NCBI RefSeq assembly: GCF_014698825.1
Contig: NZ_JACJTT010000001.1
Span: 310,001 to 374,000, forward strand
From: Richelia sinica FACHB-800
GTDB lineage: Bacteria > Cyanobacteriota > Cyanobacteriia > Cyanobacteriales > Nostocaceae
Direction: 5' to 3'
Length of the DNA stretch: 64,000 nucleotides
Shown: one piece after another, positions 45,952-56,718 of the stretch
Layout of the letters: every line of letters starts with the position of its first letter
How positions within the stretch are numbered: the stretch's first letter is position 1
Program-made: the position numbers and the translations under genes
Notes under the pieces: generated by a model
Told to the model about the DNA's origin: nothing
The model's database searches: none
What the model saw: the letters and a program-made list of their open reading frames with translations, nothing else

Positions 45952-46965
45952 TTAATCACGAGCATCGTCAATCAAACAAGCAGGATACTTCTCCGGCTTG
46001 GCATTGGGACTATTGGCTAATAGGGTGGCAATGGGAGTATCTGTGGTGATATTGCCCTCTAGGTTTAACCACAGTTCACCCAATAGAGAATTAGAGCATT
46101 TGACTTCTACTTTGTCACCAGCAGTGGCACTAAAGGAAGATAAGGCTTGATCAATGTCTTGAATCGTCACCTGACGACCAATATTACTCGCTACCAAAGC
46201 CTGAACTGGTGATTTGTTCACAGCATCAAGTAGAGCGATCGCTTCAGCATAATACTCTTCTGGTGTACCTTGGTAACAAGTACCATGCTTAATCCACTCA
46301 TGACGATGCAGATATGAGATGGTTCCTGGCATCACTGCTTGTAGTCTTTGCCAAGTTTGAGGTGACAGTTCTTTTTCTATGGCTGGTAGCTTTGACCAAT
46401 CTTTTCCTGGCCCCCCATCTAAAGCGATATCCGCTTTGCTCACACCACAAAAAACATTGGATTTGGGTTGAGGCCAAAGACCATGTAAAACAAAGTTGCT
46501 AGCTTCTGGACGAGTTGGATTTTTGGCTAGATTCTCACATTCAGGTTTATCGGATTTACCCTCGCAAAACGCTGGTTGCCAACTCAAAGCTAGTAAGTAG
46601 TCTTTTCCTGTAGTTACGGGAATGATAGGTGCTTTGCTAACAGATGTTGTGGTGTCAGTAGCAGCAGTATTGAAGCAACTAGTAGCCACCCAACGTTGAG
46701 ATGGTACGGCACCAGCAACTTCTAAAAGATAGTGAGAGGGTGCTGTTTCGCTGTTTTGACCAACAATTGCATAGGTCTGTCCCTTAGTTAATCTGACATT
46801 ATCAGGGTTGGTACCTTTTTTAATTGAGACTACTGCTTCGCAATTATCTGCGGCAATATATTGGCCATCTGAAGACACAACTGCTAAAGCATGGTGGGGA
46901 AAAACTATGGCAAATAATAGCAATATGCTTGCCATAGCAATGATTTTTTTGATTGATTTCAGCAT
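45952..46965 (-). CDS. Secreted ribonuclease T2 family protein
   Basis: 337 residues with an N-terminal signal peptide (about 1-28, ending HHALAVVS). A 90-residue extra domain of unknown kind follows (about 29-120; CEAVVSIKKGTNPDNVRLTK), then an RNase T2 domain. Both active-site boxes are present: CAS1 FVLHGLWPQ and CAS2 HEWIKHGTC, each with the catalytic His. The likely disulfide-forming Cys pairs are kept (CEGKSDKPEC). RNase T2 enzymes cut RNA with little base preference in the periplasm or outside the cell, often for nutrient recovery. Uncommon in cyanobacteria as far as I recall. Confidence 0.9.
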   Translation of the reverse strand: MLKSIKKIIAMASILLLFAIVFPHHALAVVSSDGQYIAADNCEAVVSIKKGTNPDNVRLTKGQTYAIVGQNSETAPSHYLLEVAGAVPSQRWVATSCFNTAATDTTTSVSKAPIIPVTTGKDYLLALSWQPAFCEGKSDKPECENLAKNPTRPEASNFVLHGLWPQPKSNVFCGVSKADIALDGGPGKDWSKLPAIEKELSPQTWQRLQAVMPGTISYLHRHEWIKHGTCYQGTPEEYYAEAIALLDAVNKSPVQALVASNIGRQVTIQDIDQALSSFSATAGDKVEVKCSNSLLGELWLNLEGNITTDTPIATLLANSPNAKPEKYPACLIDDARD

Positions 46966-47210
46966 GGAATGCTCCTGAAATTTTTACTTAAACCTGTTTT
47001 TAAGCAATTTGGTGCTTATTATTTTTGTCAAGTAATGTAACAAAGAGTCCCTACGTATTTCATGCTCGATTATAAAACGATGCTTCCGTACTATAGGGGT
47101 AATAATATTTAAATAAATCTAAAAATATTACTTATTTACCTCTGATTTGCTTCTTGACAAAATGGCTAAATAATGTATACAAGTCATGGACAAAATAAAT
47201 TTTTGATTGT

Positions 47211-50200
47211 TTAATTGCTTTGCCCCAAAATCTTCATTTTGTCAACTAAATCGATAATTTCATCAAAACAGAAGCGACGGACTAAATCTTCGATGCCATT
47301 TGCTAATTGTTCTTGGGTGGGAGGAATTTGATTGATTAATTGCAAAATGTAATCTGCATCAACTTCGATAGCTGCTTGATGGAGTTGTGCGACCCATTGC
47401 ACAGGCATTAATGTTAAATAATTGGATATTTCTGCTATTTGTAAATGCCCGTTTTGTGACCTCTGATTTTTGGTTTCATCATCATTAATATCAGTGTAAA
47501 TATATTCTACTCCTAAATGGGTAGCTATAGTATCAAATATAACTTGCTCGCGGAAAGGCTTACGAACTAAATCATCACAACCGGCAGCTAAAATACTTGC
47601 TCTTTGTTCTTCAAAGGCGCTGGCAGTCAAAGCCACAATTACAGTATCTGTATGATGGGGGTCTTGCTGACGCTGCATCTGTTCTCTAGCGCGAATTTCC
47701 TGTGTGGCTGTGTAACCATCCATGATGGGCATTCGCATATCCATAAAGATTAAATGGGGTTGCCAGGTCTGCCAGAGTGCGATCGCTTCTTTTCCGTTAG
47801 TGGCTTTAGTTACTTCAAAACCTACTTGAGTCAGCAGTTCTACGATAATATCACGATTTTCTTGGGAGTCATCGACAATTAAGATTTTGTAATGTGGTTG
47901 TGTATGGGATAAAGACAGAACTCGTCTGTGAGTTAATTGTGTTTTCTGCACAAAATTTTCAGCCACAGTTACCTGCACATGAAACCGAAAAGTCGAACCT
48001 CGACCTAAAGTGCTATGACAGTGAATATCACCTCCCATTAATTTCACAAATTGACGACTAATTGCTAAACCTAATCCTGTGCCTTCAACTACTTGGCTAG
48101 TGTTGCTAGTTTGAATAAAAGGTTGAAATAAATTTTCTAATTCATGGGCAGCAATTCCCCTACCTGTATCCTCAATTTCAAAGTGGAGAATGCAATGATA
48201 ATTTTGTCCTCTTGCTTGTCTGCCTATCTCTGCCTTTGCGCGTAAATTTACTTTGCCAACAGATGTAAATTTAATGGCATTACCCAACAAATTAATTAAC
48301 ACCTGACGCAGTTTCCCTTCATCAGTATGAATATATTGAGGAATATTAGGAGCAATTTCAAATATGAGCGTTAAATCTTTGGCTTTAGCCTTCACATCTA
48401 CCATATCTTTGAGGGTTTGTAGTAGCTGATGAAGGTCAAAGCTACTGGAATTTAAAATGATGCGTCCTGCTTCAATTTTGGACATTTCTAAAACATCATT
48501 AATTAAATTCAATAAATGTTCACCACTGCGGTTAATTGTGGCTAAAGATTGACGTTGTTTAGTCGTCAAAGATATATCTCTTTCCAACAATTGAGCAAAA
48601 CCAAGAATTGCATTTAAAGGTGTCCGCAGTTCATGACTCATATTTGCTAAAAAGCTACTTTTAGCACGACTGGCAGCTTCAGCATCTTCTTTTGCCAATC
48701 TTAATGCTTGTTCCGCTTGATGTCGCACCCAACCCATGGCAATAATTTCACCAACTAATTGCAGTTGATTAATATCTTCTTGACTCCAAATTTTATAATC
48801 ATGGACAACATGGGCAAATATCACTCCTACCAATTGTCCAGAATGAATCATCGGTACAGCGAGAAAAGATTTAATGGAACTAGCAGTAAAAATTTTCTTT
48901 TCTCTAGAGTTGAAACTATTTTCTGTGTTCAGAGATGATTGAATTGTTTGTCCCTGAAATAATTTTTGATGAAGAATAGGCAATAGTTGCACAGAAATAT
49001 GTTTGCTAATAGGTGCTAGGGGCTGAATACCTGGTGCATCCCATTCGGAGACGAGATAAAATTCCTTGTTCTGTTCAGAATATTTATAAATACAACTGCG
49101 TTCAGCGGCAATTAAATTAGCAATTACTGGCAGAGTAAAATTAATTGCTGTATCAATATCCTGGTTGAGAAAATGTCTAGAGATATTACTAATGATGCTT
49201 TCTGCTTGGGCACGTCGCTTGAGAGCTTGTTCTGCTAATTTTCGTTCTAATTCGGCACCAGCACGGGCAGCAAAAATTTTAAAAATTTTTTCTCGAAAAG
49301 GGTCACTAACCATTTTTTTAGAATCAATTACAGCCAATTGTCCCAAAATTTGACCAGATGTATTGATGAGGGGAACTCCTAGATAACTTTCTGCATTAAT
49401 AGCTTGTAAATAAGGATTATTCGGAAATACTTGTTGGACTTCTTGGGGATAATAGGAGATTTCATGGGGTGATTCTATTTGACAGGGTGTATTTAAAATC
49501 GAGCATTCAAAGTTTTCAATTAGTCCTTTACCATCCCATACAGCTAAAGTGCGAAATTTCGTTTTATCTTGGTCTGCATAGGTAGCAATAAAAGCATAAC
49601 TAACTTGGAGAATTTCAGCTAAGTAACGTACACAGGAACTGAAAAATTCATCACCTGTGGTAGCAGCAGTACCTTCAACAATTAAACCTAAAGCTTGGTC
49701 TTGACGTTTGCGTTCTCGACGAGCATTTTGTTGTTCAGTAATATCAGCTATAACGGAATCTAAGCATCTATCTTCTGGGTTCCAGCGAATAGATGACAAG
49801 ACCCAAATTATCGACCCATCTGTGCGTCTTAAGGGTATTTCGCAGTTGCTTACTTCTCCTTGAGCGACTATCTCTGCTAATATCCTATTTCTATCTGCTA
49901 CATTCAGATAAAATTCTGGGGTATAGTGTTTGGCAATTAATTCTGCGGGACTAGACAAACCAAGGATATCAGCACAACGTTGATTTGCATCAATAATTAA
50001 TCCGTCTTCTAAGCGACTCCGAAAAATTCCTACTTGTGAGTTTTCAAAGATATTTCGATATTTTTGTTCACTTAAACGTTGAGCTTCTTCTGCCTTTTTC
50101 CTTTCTCGCAATGCTGCTTGTTGTTCTGTGATATCAACTATCATGAATTCTAAGCAAGATTCTTCATGATTAGCACGAGCAGACATTAAACCACAAGCAA

Positions 50201-51662
50201 TACTACCATCTCGACGACGCAGTTGAATTTCAAAGTTACGGATTTCTCCATGTTGTTCAATTTGACTTAATAAAAAAGCGCGATCGCCTGGATTAACATG
50301 GAATTCCCCTGCGTAACGCTTGCCCACTAAGTCATCTACATTATCATAACCAATAATGTCTGCACAAGGTTGATTAATTTCTAAAAATAACCCATCTTCT
50401 AAGCGGGATCTACCAATTCCCACTAAGGAATTCTCGAAAATATGCCGATATTTAATTTCACTTTGACGCAGTGCTTCTTCAGCCCTTTTTCTAGCGGTAG
50501 CATCGCGAAATGTCCAAACTCGGCCAATGATTTTATCCCCTAATTTTTGGGGACTGGAATAACGCTCAAACACTTTACCATTTTTTAATTCTAATAAATC
50601 GTTAATATAAGCATCAGGTGTGGCATATAATTTTTTTATATTTTCCATGAATCCTTCTGCATCTTTTGTTTGAGCAGCAATATAACCCAACCTTTGACTT
50701 AATTCTGGTTCGGCTAAAACTTCTGGGGTAATTGACCACATTTCGATAAATTTGTGATTATAGCTGAGGATATTTCCATGTTGGTCAATGGCTAAAATCC
50801 CATCTTGAATTGATTCAAAAGTTGCCCGCAATAGAGATAAAGAAGATTCTAATTTATGTTGGGCTTGCTTCTGGGCTGTAATGTTTGTACCGATGGATAA
50901 AATTTCTCTTAAATTACCTTGTTCGTCGAAAACAGGTTTATTAGCCCAAGCAATCCATACTCTTTGGCCATTTTTCCATATATTTTCATTTTCATTGAAT
51001 AAATAATTGTCGGGATATTGACAAATATCTCTCATTAATTGTTGTAAATCCCTTCCAGAACTTTCTGTTTGCGGGACAATTGTGCCAACAACATTACAGC
51101 CAATAATTTCTTCTAACTCAAATCCAAATAACCTTTGACCATAGTCATTTAAGTATTTAATTGTTCCCTGTTGATCCCAACGTAAGATAATACAATTAGC
51201 TGTTTGTACTAAATCATGATATTGAATTTCACTCGCTTTGAGTGCTGCTTGGGTAAGTTTAGACTCTGTAATATCACGAAAAATTAGTACCGCAGATTCA
51301 TCATCCTTGTTACCAACCAATTCACCAGAAATTTGCAAGACTCGCACTTGATGATGTTGATGGAACTCATAGTCTGTGGTTTCATAAGTACCCCTATACA
51401 TGCGTATATTAGGATATGCTGTTACATCTAATGGTTTTCCCAAACGCCAAAGCGGTATTAAATTATGGAGGGGTGAACCAAAAATTTGTTGTGGTGAGTG
51501 ATTAACTAGGGCTTCAAAGCTATGATTGCACCATTGCACCTGTTGGTCTGCATTTACCCATACTACAGGTTCAGCGATCGCATTTAACGCGAATTCCATT
51601 TTGCTGATTTTCCCCTGCAATTGCTCAATCTTTTCTAGCTGCTGACTACTCCTCATTTGCAC
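47211..51662 (-). CDS. Hybrid sensor histidine kinase, five PAS and two GAF domains
   Basis: 1483 residues, soluble. Domain order: PAS1 about 25-140, PAS2 148-270, PAS3 278-390, PAS4 402-515, PAS5 535-650, GAF1 660-815, GAF2 830-985. Then HisKA (FLANMSHELRTPLNAILGF, His near 1007), HATPase (LLGNAIKFTSVGKV, GTGLGLAISRQFV) and a receiver domain (about 1258-1395, phosphoacceptor in FMDMRMPIMDG). The helical tail (about 1400-1483) lacks a clear Hpt His. PAS4 and PAS5 share SRLEDGL and NQ-CADI, suggesting internal duplication. The start is GTG 51662 or ATG 51656. It begins 49 bp after the stop of the large exoprotein gene on the same strand, so co-transcription is possible. Confidence 0.93.
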   Translation of the reverse strand: MQMRSSQQLEKIEQLQGKISKMEFALNAIAEPVVWVNADQQVQWCNHSFEALVNHSPQQIFGSPLHNLIPLWRLGKPLDVTAYPNIRMYRGTYETTDYEFHQHHQVRVLQISGELVGNKDDESAVLIFRDITESKLTQAALKASEIQYHDLVQTANCIILRWDQQGTIKYLNDYGQRLFGFELEEIIGCNVVGTIVPQTESSGRDLQQLMRDICQYPDNYLFNENENIWKNGQRVWIAWANKPVFDEQGNLREILSIGTNITAQKQAQHKLESSLSLLRATFESIQDGILAIDQHGNILSYNHKFIEMWSITPEVLAEPELSQRLGYIAAQTKDAEGFMENIKKLYATPDAYINDLLELKNGKVFERYSSPQKLGDKIIGRVWTFRDATARKRAEEALRQSEIKYRHIFENSLVGIGRSRLEDGLFLEINQPCADIIGYDNVDDLVGKRYAGEFHVNPGDRAFLLSQIEQHGEIRNFEIQLRRRDGSIACGLMSARANHEESCLEFMIVDITEQQAALRERKKAEEAQRLSEQKYRNIFENSQVGIFRSRLEDGLIIDANQRCADILGLSSPAELIAKHYTPEFYLNVADRNRILAEIVAQGEVSNCEIPLRRTDGSIIWVLSSIRWNPEDRCLDSVIADITEQQNARRERKRQDQALGLIVEGTAATTGDEFFSSCVRYLAEILQVSYAFIATYADQDKTKFRTLAVWDGKGLIENFECSILNTPCQIESPHEISYYPQEVQQVFPNNPYLQAINAESYLGVPLINTSGQILGQLAVIDSKKMVSDPFREKIFKIFAARAGAELERKLAEQALKRRAQAESIISNISRHFLNQDIDTAINFTLPVIANLIAAERSCIYKYSEQNKEFYLVSEWDAPGIQPLAPISKHISVQLLPILHQKLFQGQTIQSSLNTENSFNSREKKIFTASSIKSFLAVPMIHSGQLVGVIFAHVVHDYKIWSQEDINQLQLVGEIIAMGWVRHQAEQALRLAKEDAEAASRAKSSFLANMSHELRTPLNAILGFAQLLERDISLTTKQRQSLATINRSGEHLLNLINDVLEMSKIEAGRIILNSSSFDLHQLLQTLKDMVDVKAKAKDLTLIFEIAPNIPQYIHTDEGKLRQVLINLLGNAIKFTSVGKVNLRAKAEIGRQARGQNYHCILHFEIEDTGRGIAAHELENLFQPFIQTSNTSQVVEGTGLGLAISRQFVKLMGGDIHCHSTLGRGSTFRFHVQVTVAENFVQKTQLTHRRVLSLSHTQPHYKILIVDDSQENRDIIVELLTQVGFEVTKATNGKEAIALWQTWQPHLIFMDMRMPIMDGYTATQEIRAREQMQRQQDPHHTDTVIVALTASAFEEQRASILAAGCDDLVRKPFREQVIFDTIATHLGVEYIYTDINDDETKNQRSQNGHLQIAEISNYLTLMPVQWVAQLHQAAIEVDADYILQLINQIPPTQEQLANGIEDLVRRFCFDEIIDLVDKMKILGQSN

Positions 51663-51711
51663 CCACCGGAAATTGGCAAATCAGTATCAAAATTGTAACT
51701 TTATTCTCAAG

Positions 51712-54700
51712 TTATCTATGACACCCATGATTAAGTAATGTTAGTGGTAGAGGTCGTCCTGTCAATACCACCCTACCATCTGTATTAATTATCCAACCTT
51801 GGATTTGTTCAAGATTTTGATGATTGATATTTTTTTCTTGACGCATCACCACAGGTGATTTATCTGGATGATTCTTGTCATTGATCTCTGGTGTTATACT
51901 ACCACTAGTCTTGCCTATCTCTGCAACTTCCACTACCTCTGATAGTCCTGTTATCCCCGTAAATAAATCGTTAGGACTAGATGGTAATCCTCCCCTCCCA
52001 GTAATAGTAAACTCATTTTGACGATTGTCTAAGTTTGTACTAGCTGCACAAGTTTCCACAATTCTCGTAGTTGGATCAAGTAAAGTTACAGGTAATGTAA
52101 ATAAACCTTGAGTGGGATCAACATTCAATCTGTTAATGGTTACTTGTCCATTCACACCAAATTCTGAAGTTGCTGTGATATCGCTTTGTAACGTACTTTG
52201 GGGACGATATTCTAAACCAAATATTCCCTGAGTCGTGATGTTAATATTTCCCCCTCTACCTTGATAAGCGTTGGCAGTAACATCGCTATTTTCATCAGGA
52301 ACAGCAACGATAAATGGAGCATTAATTGTAATATTACCTCCATCTCCCCCAGCTTTATCTGTACCTGCTGTAGCTGTGATACGGCTGTTTTCACGTAATA
52401 GTAATAAATCTTGAATTGTTAAATTAATTTCTCCACCTTGATTAGCGGCAGTTTCTGCGTTGATAAAGCCTTGCTGTTCTAGGGTCAGACGATTTGCCTG
52501 TACAGATATATTCCCACCCTTACCACTACCTAGACTATTGACAGCTATTCCTGCACCATCTTGAATCTTCAAGATATTGGGGTCAATGATAATACTTCCA
52601 CTATCACCACTAGAACCTGTCTCTGTATTGGCAAACAGCCCAGTATTGTTACCTGTTAAGGTAATATTGTCACGGACATTGAGATTAATATTTCCAGCTT
52701 GACCACTGCCGAAGGTAGTTGTCAGTAATTTAGCACCGTTGCTGGCAGTAACTTGGTCAGCATTGACAGTGATTTGACCACCACTACCATTGAGTTTACC
52801 TGTAGTTGAGGCAGATATTTGAGCGCGATCGCTAATTCTTAACAACGGACTATTGATAGTTATATCCCCAGCTTTACCAGCACCAGCCGTATTAGCAAAA
52901 ATTCCAGCCGCAGCACCTCCATTTACCGCACTAGCTTGAATAGGTGGTGTTTCTAAAGAAATTTGCAAATCATAACCAGTTGGTCGTCTGAATTGATCAA
53001 CAGCAGGAATCCCGCCTCCTTCTGGATTACTTACTTTAATATAATAAATACCAGAATTTGTAAAAGTGTACCTAAAATAAGGATCTTCTTGCTGTGTCAT
53101 ATTCAAACGACTGCCATCTGCACCCAAAGCATGGGGAGATTTGTCATTTGCAGCTAATACATTTCCTTGGTGATCAAAAAGAGTTAACTTAGTATTTACA
53201 GCGGGATAAGATTCATCTCTAATTTGGATAACACCAGTATTATCAATATCAAATATTGCTCTGGTGCCTGCATTGACTTTAAAGGCATAAATATCTACTG
53301 TTTCATCTCCCTTGCCCCGGATAGAAACATAAGGTATTCTACTGGAAAACTCCACCAAAGAATTTGTAGCTTCAGGATTATTTAACCAAAATAAATCATC
53401 TGCAATAACTTGTGCCGTTTCCAGTGAATCATTAGGTTCTACTTTCGTAATTTGCCAAGGTTGTTGAGCATCAAAATTCCTGACAGTTACATCTTGTCTT
53501 AATAAAGGTTCTGGTTGAGAACGTCCCGCAACTTGAGAGTCCACCCCTGTAATATTAACTTCTTCCTTAGCATTGACAATTATTTCCCCTGCATTTCCTC
53601 CTCCAAAAGTATTAGTTAATAATTGCCCTCCATTTACCAAAGAAACTTGATTAGCATCAATCGAAATACTGCCACCATTAGCTTGACTAAATGTTTGAGC
53701 AGCTAATACACCACCATCACTAATATTTAACTTACTAGTCTGAATAGATATTTTTCCTCCTTGTCCACTGTTTGCTCCTTCACTAGATGTGAAAATACCA
53801 CTCAATAAACCATCTTCACCCATACCAGCAATATTGAGTGTATCAGTAACATTTAAAGAGATATCACCTGATTTTCCTGTTCCTTGAGTTAATGCTTGTA
53901 GTTGAGAACCATTTTTAATCACAACAGTATGAGCATAAATATTAATATTACCGCTATTCCCTGCGGCTTTAGAAGTAGATGCGGTACTGATATTACTACT
54001 CTGATCTAAAAATATAGATTCCTTCACATTCAAAACAATATTCCCAGCATCACCTTTACCTGCGGTTAAACTACGAATACTGCTATTATTATCTAGAAAA
54101 ACACTTTTACTATTAATTTCAACATCACCACCTTTACCAACATTATAAGTTCCCGTATCAATTAAAGAAAAATCAGACAAATTTAAATTTTCTGCTTGAA
54201 TATTAATTTTACCGCCAATCCCTGTTGAACCAGGTTCTAAAGCAGTTAAAAGCCGACTATTTTTTAAGGAGATTGCACCGCTGGAAATTAAGAATATATC
54301 TCCAGATTTACCATTACCTAAACTTGTACTACTAATATCTGTATTGATTAATTTAATTTCTGGCGCATCAAACCTTATCAAACCTCCATTACCTTCAGAT
54401 TCGCTTCTAATTACAGTAGAATTTAAAATTAATTTATCACCATCTATTATAATATTTCCTCCCTGACCATGTTGACCGTAAGACGATGAATTTAAAAAAG
54501 GAATTGAGAGACTTTTATCGCCAGATATGTTGATATTAATATCACCACCACTTCCAGCTTGAAGAGAAAGAGAACGGGAAATAGACAACAGAGTTTGTAC
54601 AAAAATATTTCCTCCAGTTGCATCAATAGAAATATTGCCACCATTCCCACCTTCCAACTTAGATTCAGACCAAGAATATATAGATTCTGCTGAAATATTG

Positions 54701-56574
54701 CCACTTATAGCATTTAATACTATATTTCCTCCATCACCTCCCTTACCATTCCGAGATGATGAAAAAGATAAGACATTTTTTGTAGAGATATTACCTCCAT
54801 TAGCCACTAGAGAAATATTTCCTCCTCTACCGCCATCTAAATTAGAAATTGAATAGGTAGAGATAGATCCAGTAGAGATATTACCTCCATTAGCCACTAG
54901 AGAAATATTTCCTCCTCTACCTCCATCTAAATTAGAAATAGCATTGGTAAATAGAGATTCTGTAGATATGTTACCTCCATTAGTAACTAGAGAAATTTTC
55001 CCACCCCTACCTCCTTTTCCATTTCTAGATAATGAAATAGTAGAAACATTTTTAGTGGCAATATTACCTCCATGGGCTGTTAAAATAATATTGCCTCCAT
55101 TTCCTGTTGTTCCCTGGGAAGTTATAGCATCAGAAGAAAGAAATTGTGTAGAAATATGTCCCCCTAATGCCGTCAAAGATATAGAACCTCCTCCTGTCTG
55201 AGCATCAGCATCAATGCTGCCAATATTGAGATTGACACCTTTAATTTCTATATTTCTCCCATTAGTTTTCATCACATTATCTTGACTCATATTAAAGTTA
55301 CCATTGCCATCTGTATCAGCATCAGCAATAAATTTTATATCCCCATTTCCAGCCACTAGATTCAATTGTTTTTCTTCCAAAGAATTAACAATAATATTAT
55401 TTGTAGCTTCTAAAACAATATTTGTATTTCCCGATAGTCCTTCTAAGGTTGATTGATAAATAGTAAAATTATCATTTTCATTGCTAGTGTCTCCATCACC
55501 AGCCGCAATAATTATATTGGTTGGATCAATCAATAGTGTGCCAGGACTGCCATTCACCGCATCTGTATTTACATTGCCTCTAAATATAAGTTTATCTTTA
55601 CCTGAAACTTCTACAAATCCCCCATTTCCTAATTGCTGTCCTCCCTGAGCCATAATTTGACCATAAAATTCTGTCTTTTTATCTGACCAAACAATGACCT
55701 TACCGCCATTCCCACTGCCTATTTCTGAAGTATTTTCAAGATAATTGCCATTAGCATAAATAGTTGCTTTTTCTCCTATATAAGTTGTTTGGGCAGTAGG
55801 TAAATTACCTTTACCTTGATAATCGCCACCAATTAAAATTGTTCCTCCTACCCTTGGAGAAGATACATTAATTTGACTATTGTTTAATAATTTAATATTA
55901 TTACCCAATATTTGTATCACACCTTGAGGAGCCGATAATTTACCTGTATTAATGATGTTAGATGCAAATAGAGTTATATTTTGACCATGATTAACAGTTA
56001 AATTACCTTGATTATTAATAGTAGTTGAAGCTTTTTTTAAGGCATTGGTAAATAAAGCATTAGGTTGGACAGATAATAATTGGCTTTTTTCTGGTTCAGT
56101 TGCACTAAATAACTTATCTTCCCCGATTTGAATCCCATCTGCCGTAGTAGCAAAAAATGATCCTCTAATGTCTAAACTGGCATTTTTACCAAAAAATATC
56201 CCATGAGGATTTACTAAAAACAAATTTGCTGTGCCTAAGACTCCCAATTTACCTAAAATATTGGAAGAATTATTCCCTGTCACACGAGTCAAGATATTCT
56301 CAATCCCAATAGGGTTGTGAAAATAAACTCCCCTACCTTCATCTACATTAAATTCTAAAAAACTGTGAAAAATATTCTTGCCTCGAATCGCACCACCCTC
56401 GATTATTTTATTCATTAAATCAATACTTTTCACAACAGAATTTTCTCGATTTAATGTTTGATCTGGTGTCAATTGAGCAAGAACAACTTGATTAATATTT
56501 GTGGATAATCCAGTAAAAAATATACAAATTCCTATTCCTAGCTGACTAGCTTGCAGTTGCCATGGTAACTTCAT
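51712..56574 (-). CDS. Large two-partner-secretion (filamentous haemagglutinin-like) exoprotein
   Basis: 1620 residues. A signal peptide (about 1-33) is followed by the TPS domain (about 35-165, with IFHSFLEFNVDEGRGVYF and FLVNPHGIFFGKNASLDIRG). A long beta-helix region has asparagine/glycine repeats (GGNIS, GGKIS). Within it, a 30-residue unit (NLDGGRGGNISLVANGGNIS) occurs as near-identical neighbours, mirrored by 90-bp DNA repeats near 54782-54960. At about 1050-1210 a PPC-like beta-sandwich (VDIYAFKVNAGTRAIFDID, YYIKVSN) interrupts the helix. The C-terminus (GWIINTDGRVVLTGRPLPL) is typical of cyanobacterial members. It would be exported by a TpsB/Omp85-type transporter; none is in this window. 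Role: adhesion or surface filament, inferred. Confidence 0.9.
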   Translation of the reverse strand: MKLPWQLQASQLGIGICIFFTGLSTNINQVVLAQLTPDQTLNRENSVVKSIDLMNKIIEGGAIRGKNIFHSFLEFNVDEGRGVYFHNPIGIENILTRVTGNNSSNILGKLGVLGTANLFLVNPHGIFFGKNASLDIRGSFFATTADGIQIGEDKLFSATEPEKSQLLSVQPNALFTNALKKASTTINNQGNLTVNHGQNITLFASNIINTGKLSAPQGVIQILGNNIKLLNNSQINVSSPRVGGTILIGGDYQGKGNLPTAQTTYIGEKATIYANGNYLENTSEIGSGNGGKVIVWSDKKTEFYGQIMAQGGQQLGNGGFVEVSGKDKLIFRGNVNTDAVNGSPGTLLIDPTNIIIAAGDGDTSNENDNFTIYQSTLEGLSGNTNIVLEATNNIIVNSLEEKQLNLVAGNGDIKFIADADTDGNGNFNMSQDNVMKTNGRNIEIKGVNLNIGSIDADAQTGGGSISLTALGGHISTQFLSSDAITSQGTTGNGGNIILTAHGGNIATKNVSTISLSRNGKGGRGGKISLVTNGGNISTESLFTNAISNLDGGRGGNISLVANGGNISTGSISTYSISNLDGGRGGNISLVANGGNISTKNVLSFSSSRNGKGGDGGNIVLNAISGNISAESIYSWSESKLEGGNGGNISIDATGGNIFVQTLLSISRSLSLQAGSGGDININISGDKSLSIPFLNSSSYGQHGQGGNIIIDGDKLILNSTVIRSESEGNGGLIRFDAPEIKLINTDISSTSLGNGKSGDIFLISSGAISLKNSRLLTALEPGSTGIGGKINIQAENLNLSDFSLIDTGTYNVGKGGDVEINSKSVFLDNNSSIRSLTAGKGDAGNIVLNVKESIFLDQSSNISTASTSKAAGNSGNINIYAHTVVIKNGSQLQALTQGTGKSGDISLNVTDTLNIAGMGEDGLLSGIFTSSEGANSGQGGKISIQTSKLNISDGGVLAAQTFSQANGGSISIDANQVSLVNGGQLLTNTFGGGNAGEIIVNAKEEVNITGVDSQVAGRSQPEPLLRQDVTVRNFDAQQPWQITKVEPNDSLETAQVIADDLFWLNNPEATNSLVEFSSRIPYVSIRGKGDETVDIYAFKVNAGTRAIFDIDNTGVIQIRDESYPAVNTKLTLFDHQGNVLAANDKSPHALGADGSRLNMTQQEDPYFRYTFTNSGIYYIKVSNPEGGGIPAVDQFRRPTGYDLQISLETPPIQASAVNGGAAAGIFANTAGAGKAGDITINSPLLRISDRAQISASTTGKLNGSGGQITVNADQVTASNGAKLLTTTFGSGQAGNINLNVRDNITLTGNNTGLFANTETGSSGDSGSIIIDPNILKIQDGAGIAVNSLGSGKGGNISVQANRLTLEQQGFINAETAANQGGEINLTIQDLLLLRENSRITATAGTDKAGGDGGNITINAPFIVAVPDENSDVTANAYQGRGGNINITTQGIFGLEYRPQSTLQSDITATSEFGVNGQVTINRLNVDPTQGLFTLPVTLLDPTTRIVETCAASTNLDNRQNEFTITGRGGLPSSPNDLFTGITGLSEVVEVAEIGKTSGSITPEINDKNHPDKSPVVMRQEKNINHQNLEQIQGWIINTDGRVVLTGRPLPLTLLNHGCHR

Positions 56575-56718
56575 ATTTTTATACCTTTTGAGAAAAAACT
56601 ATGCAAATATTTACCTGCTTGTCTGGAAAAGCAGATTTCCAACTTGTATAACAATACAAACATGTTTTACGTAAGTATTATTTTTACTATATTCAAACTT
56701 TAACCAGGAGCAACAAAA

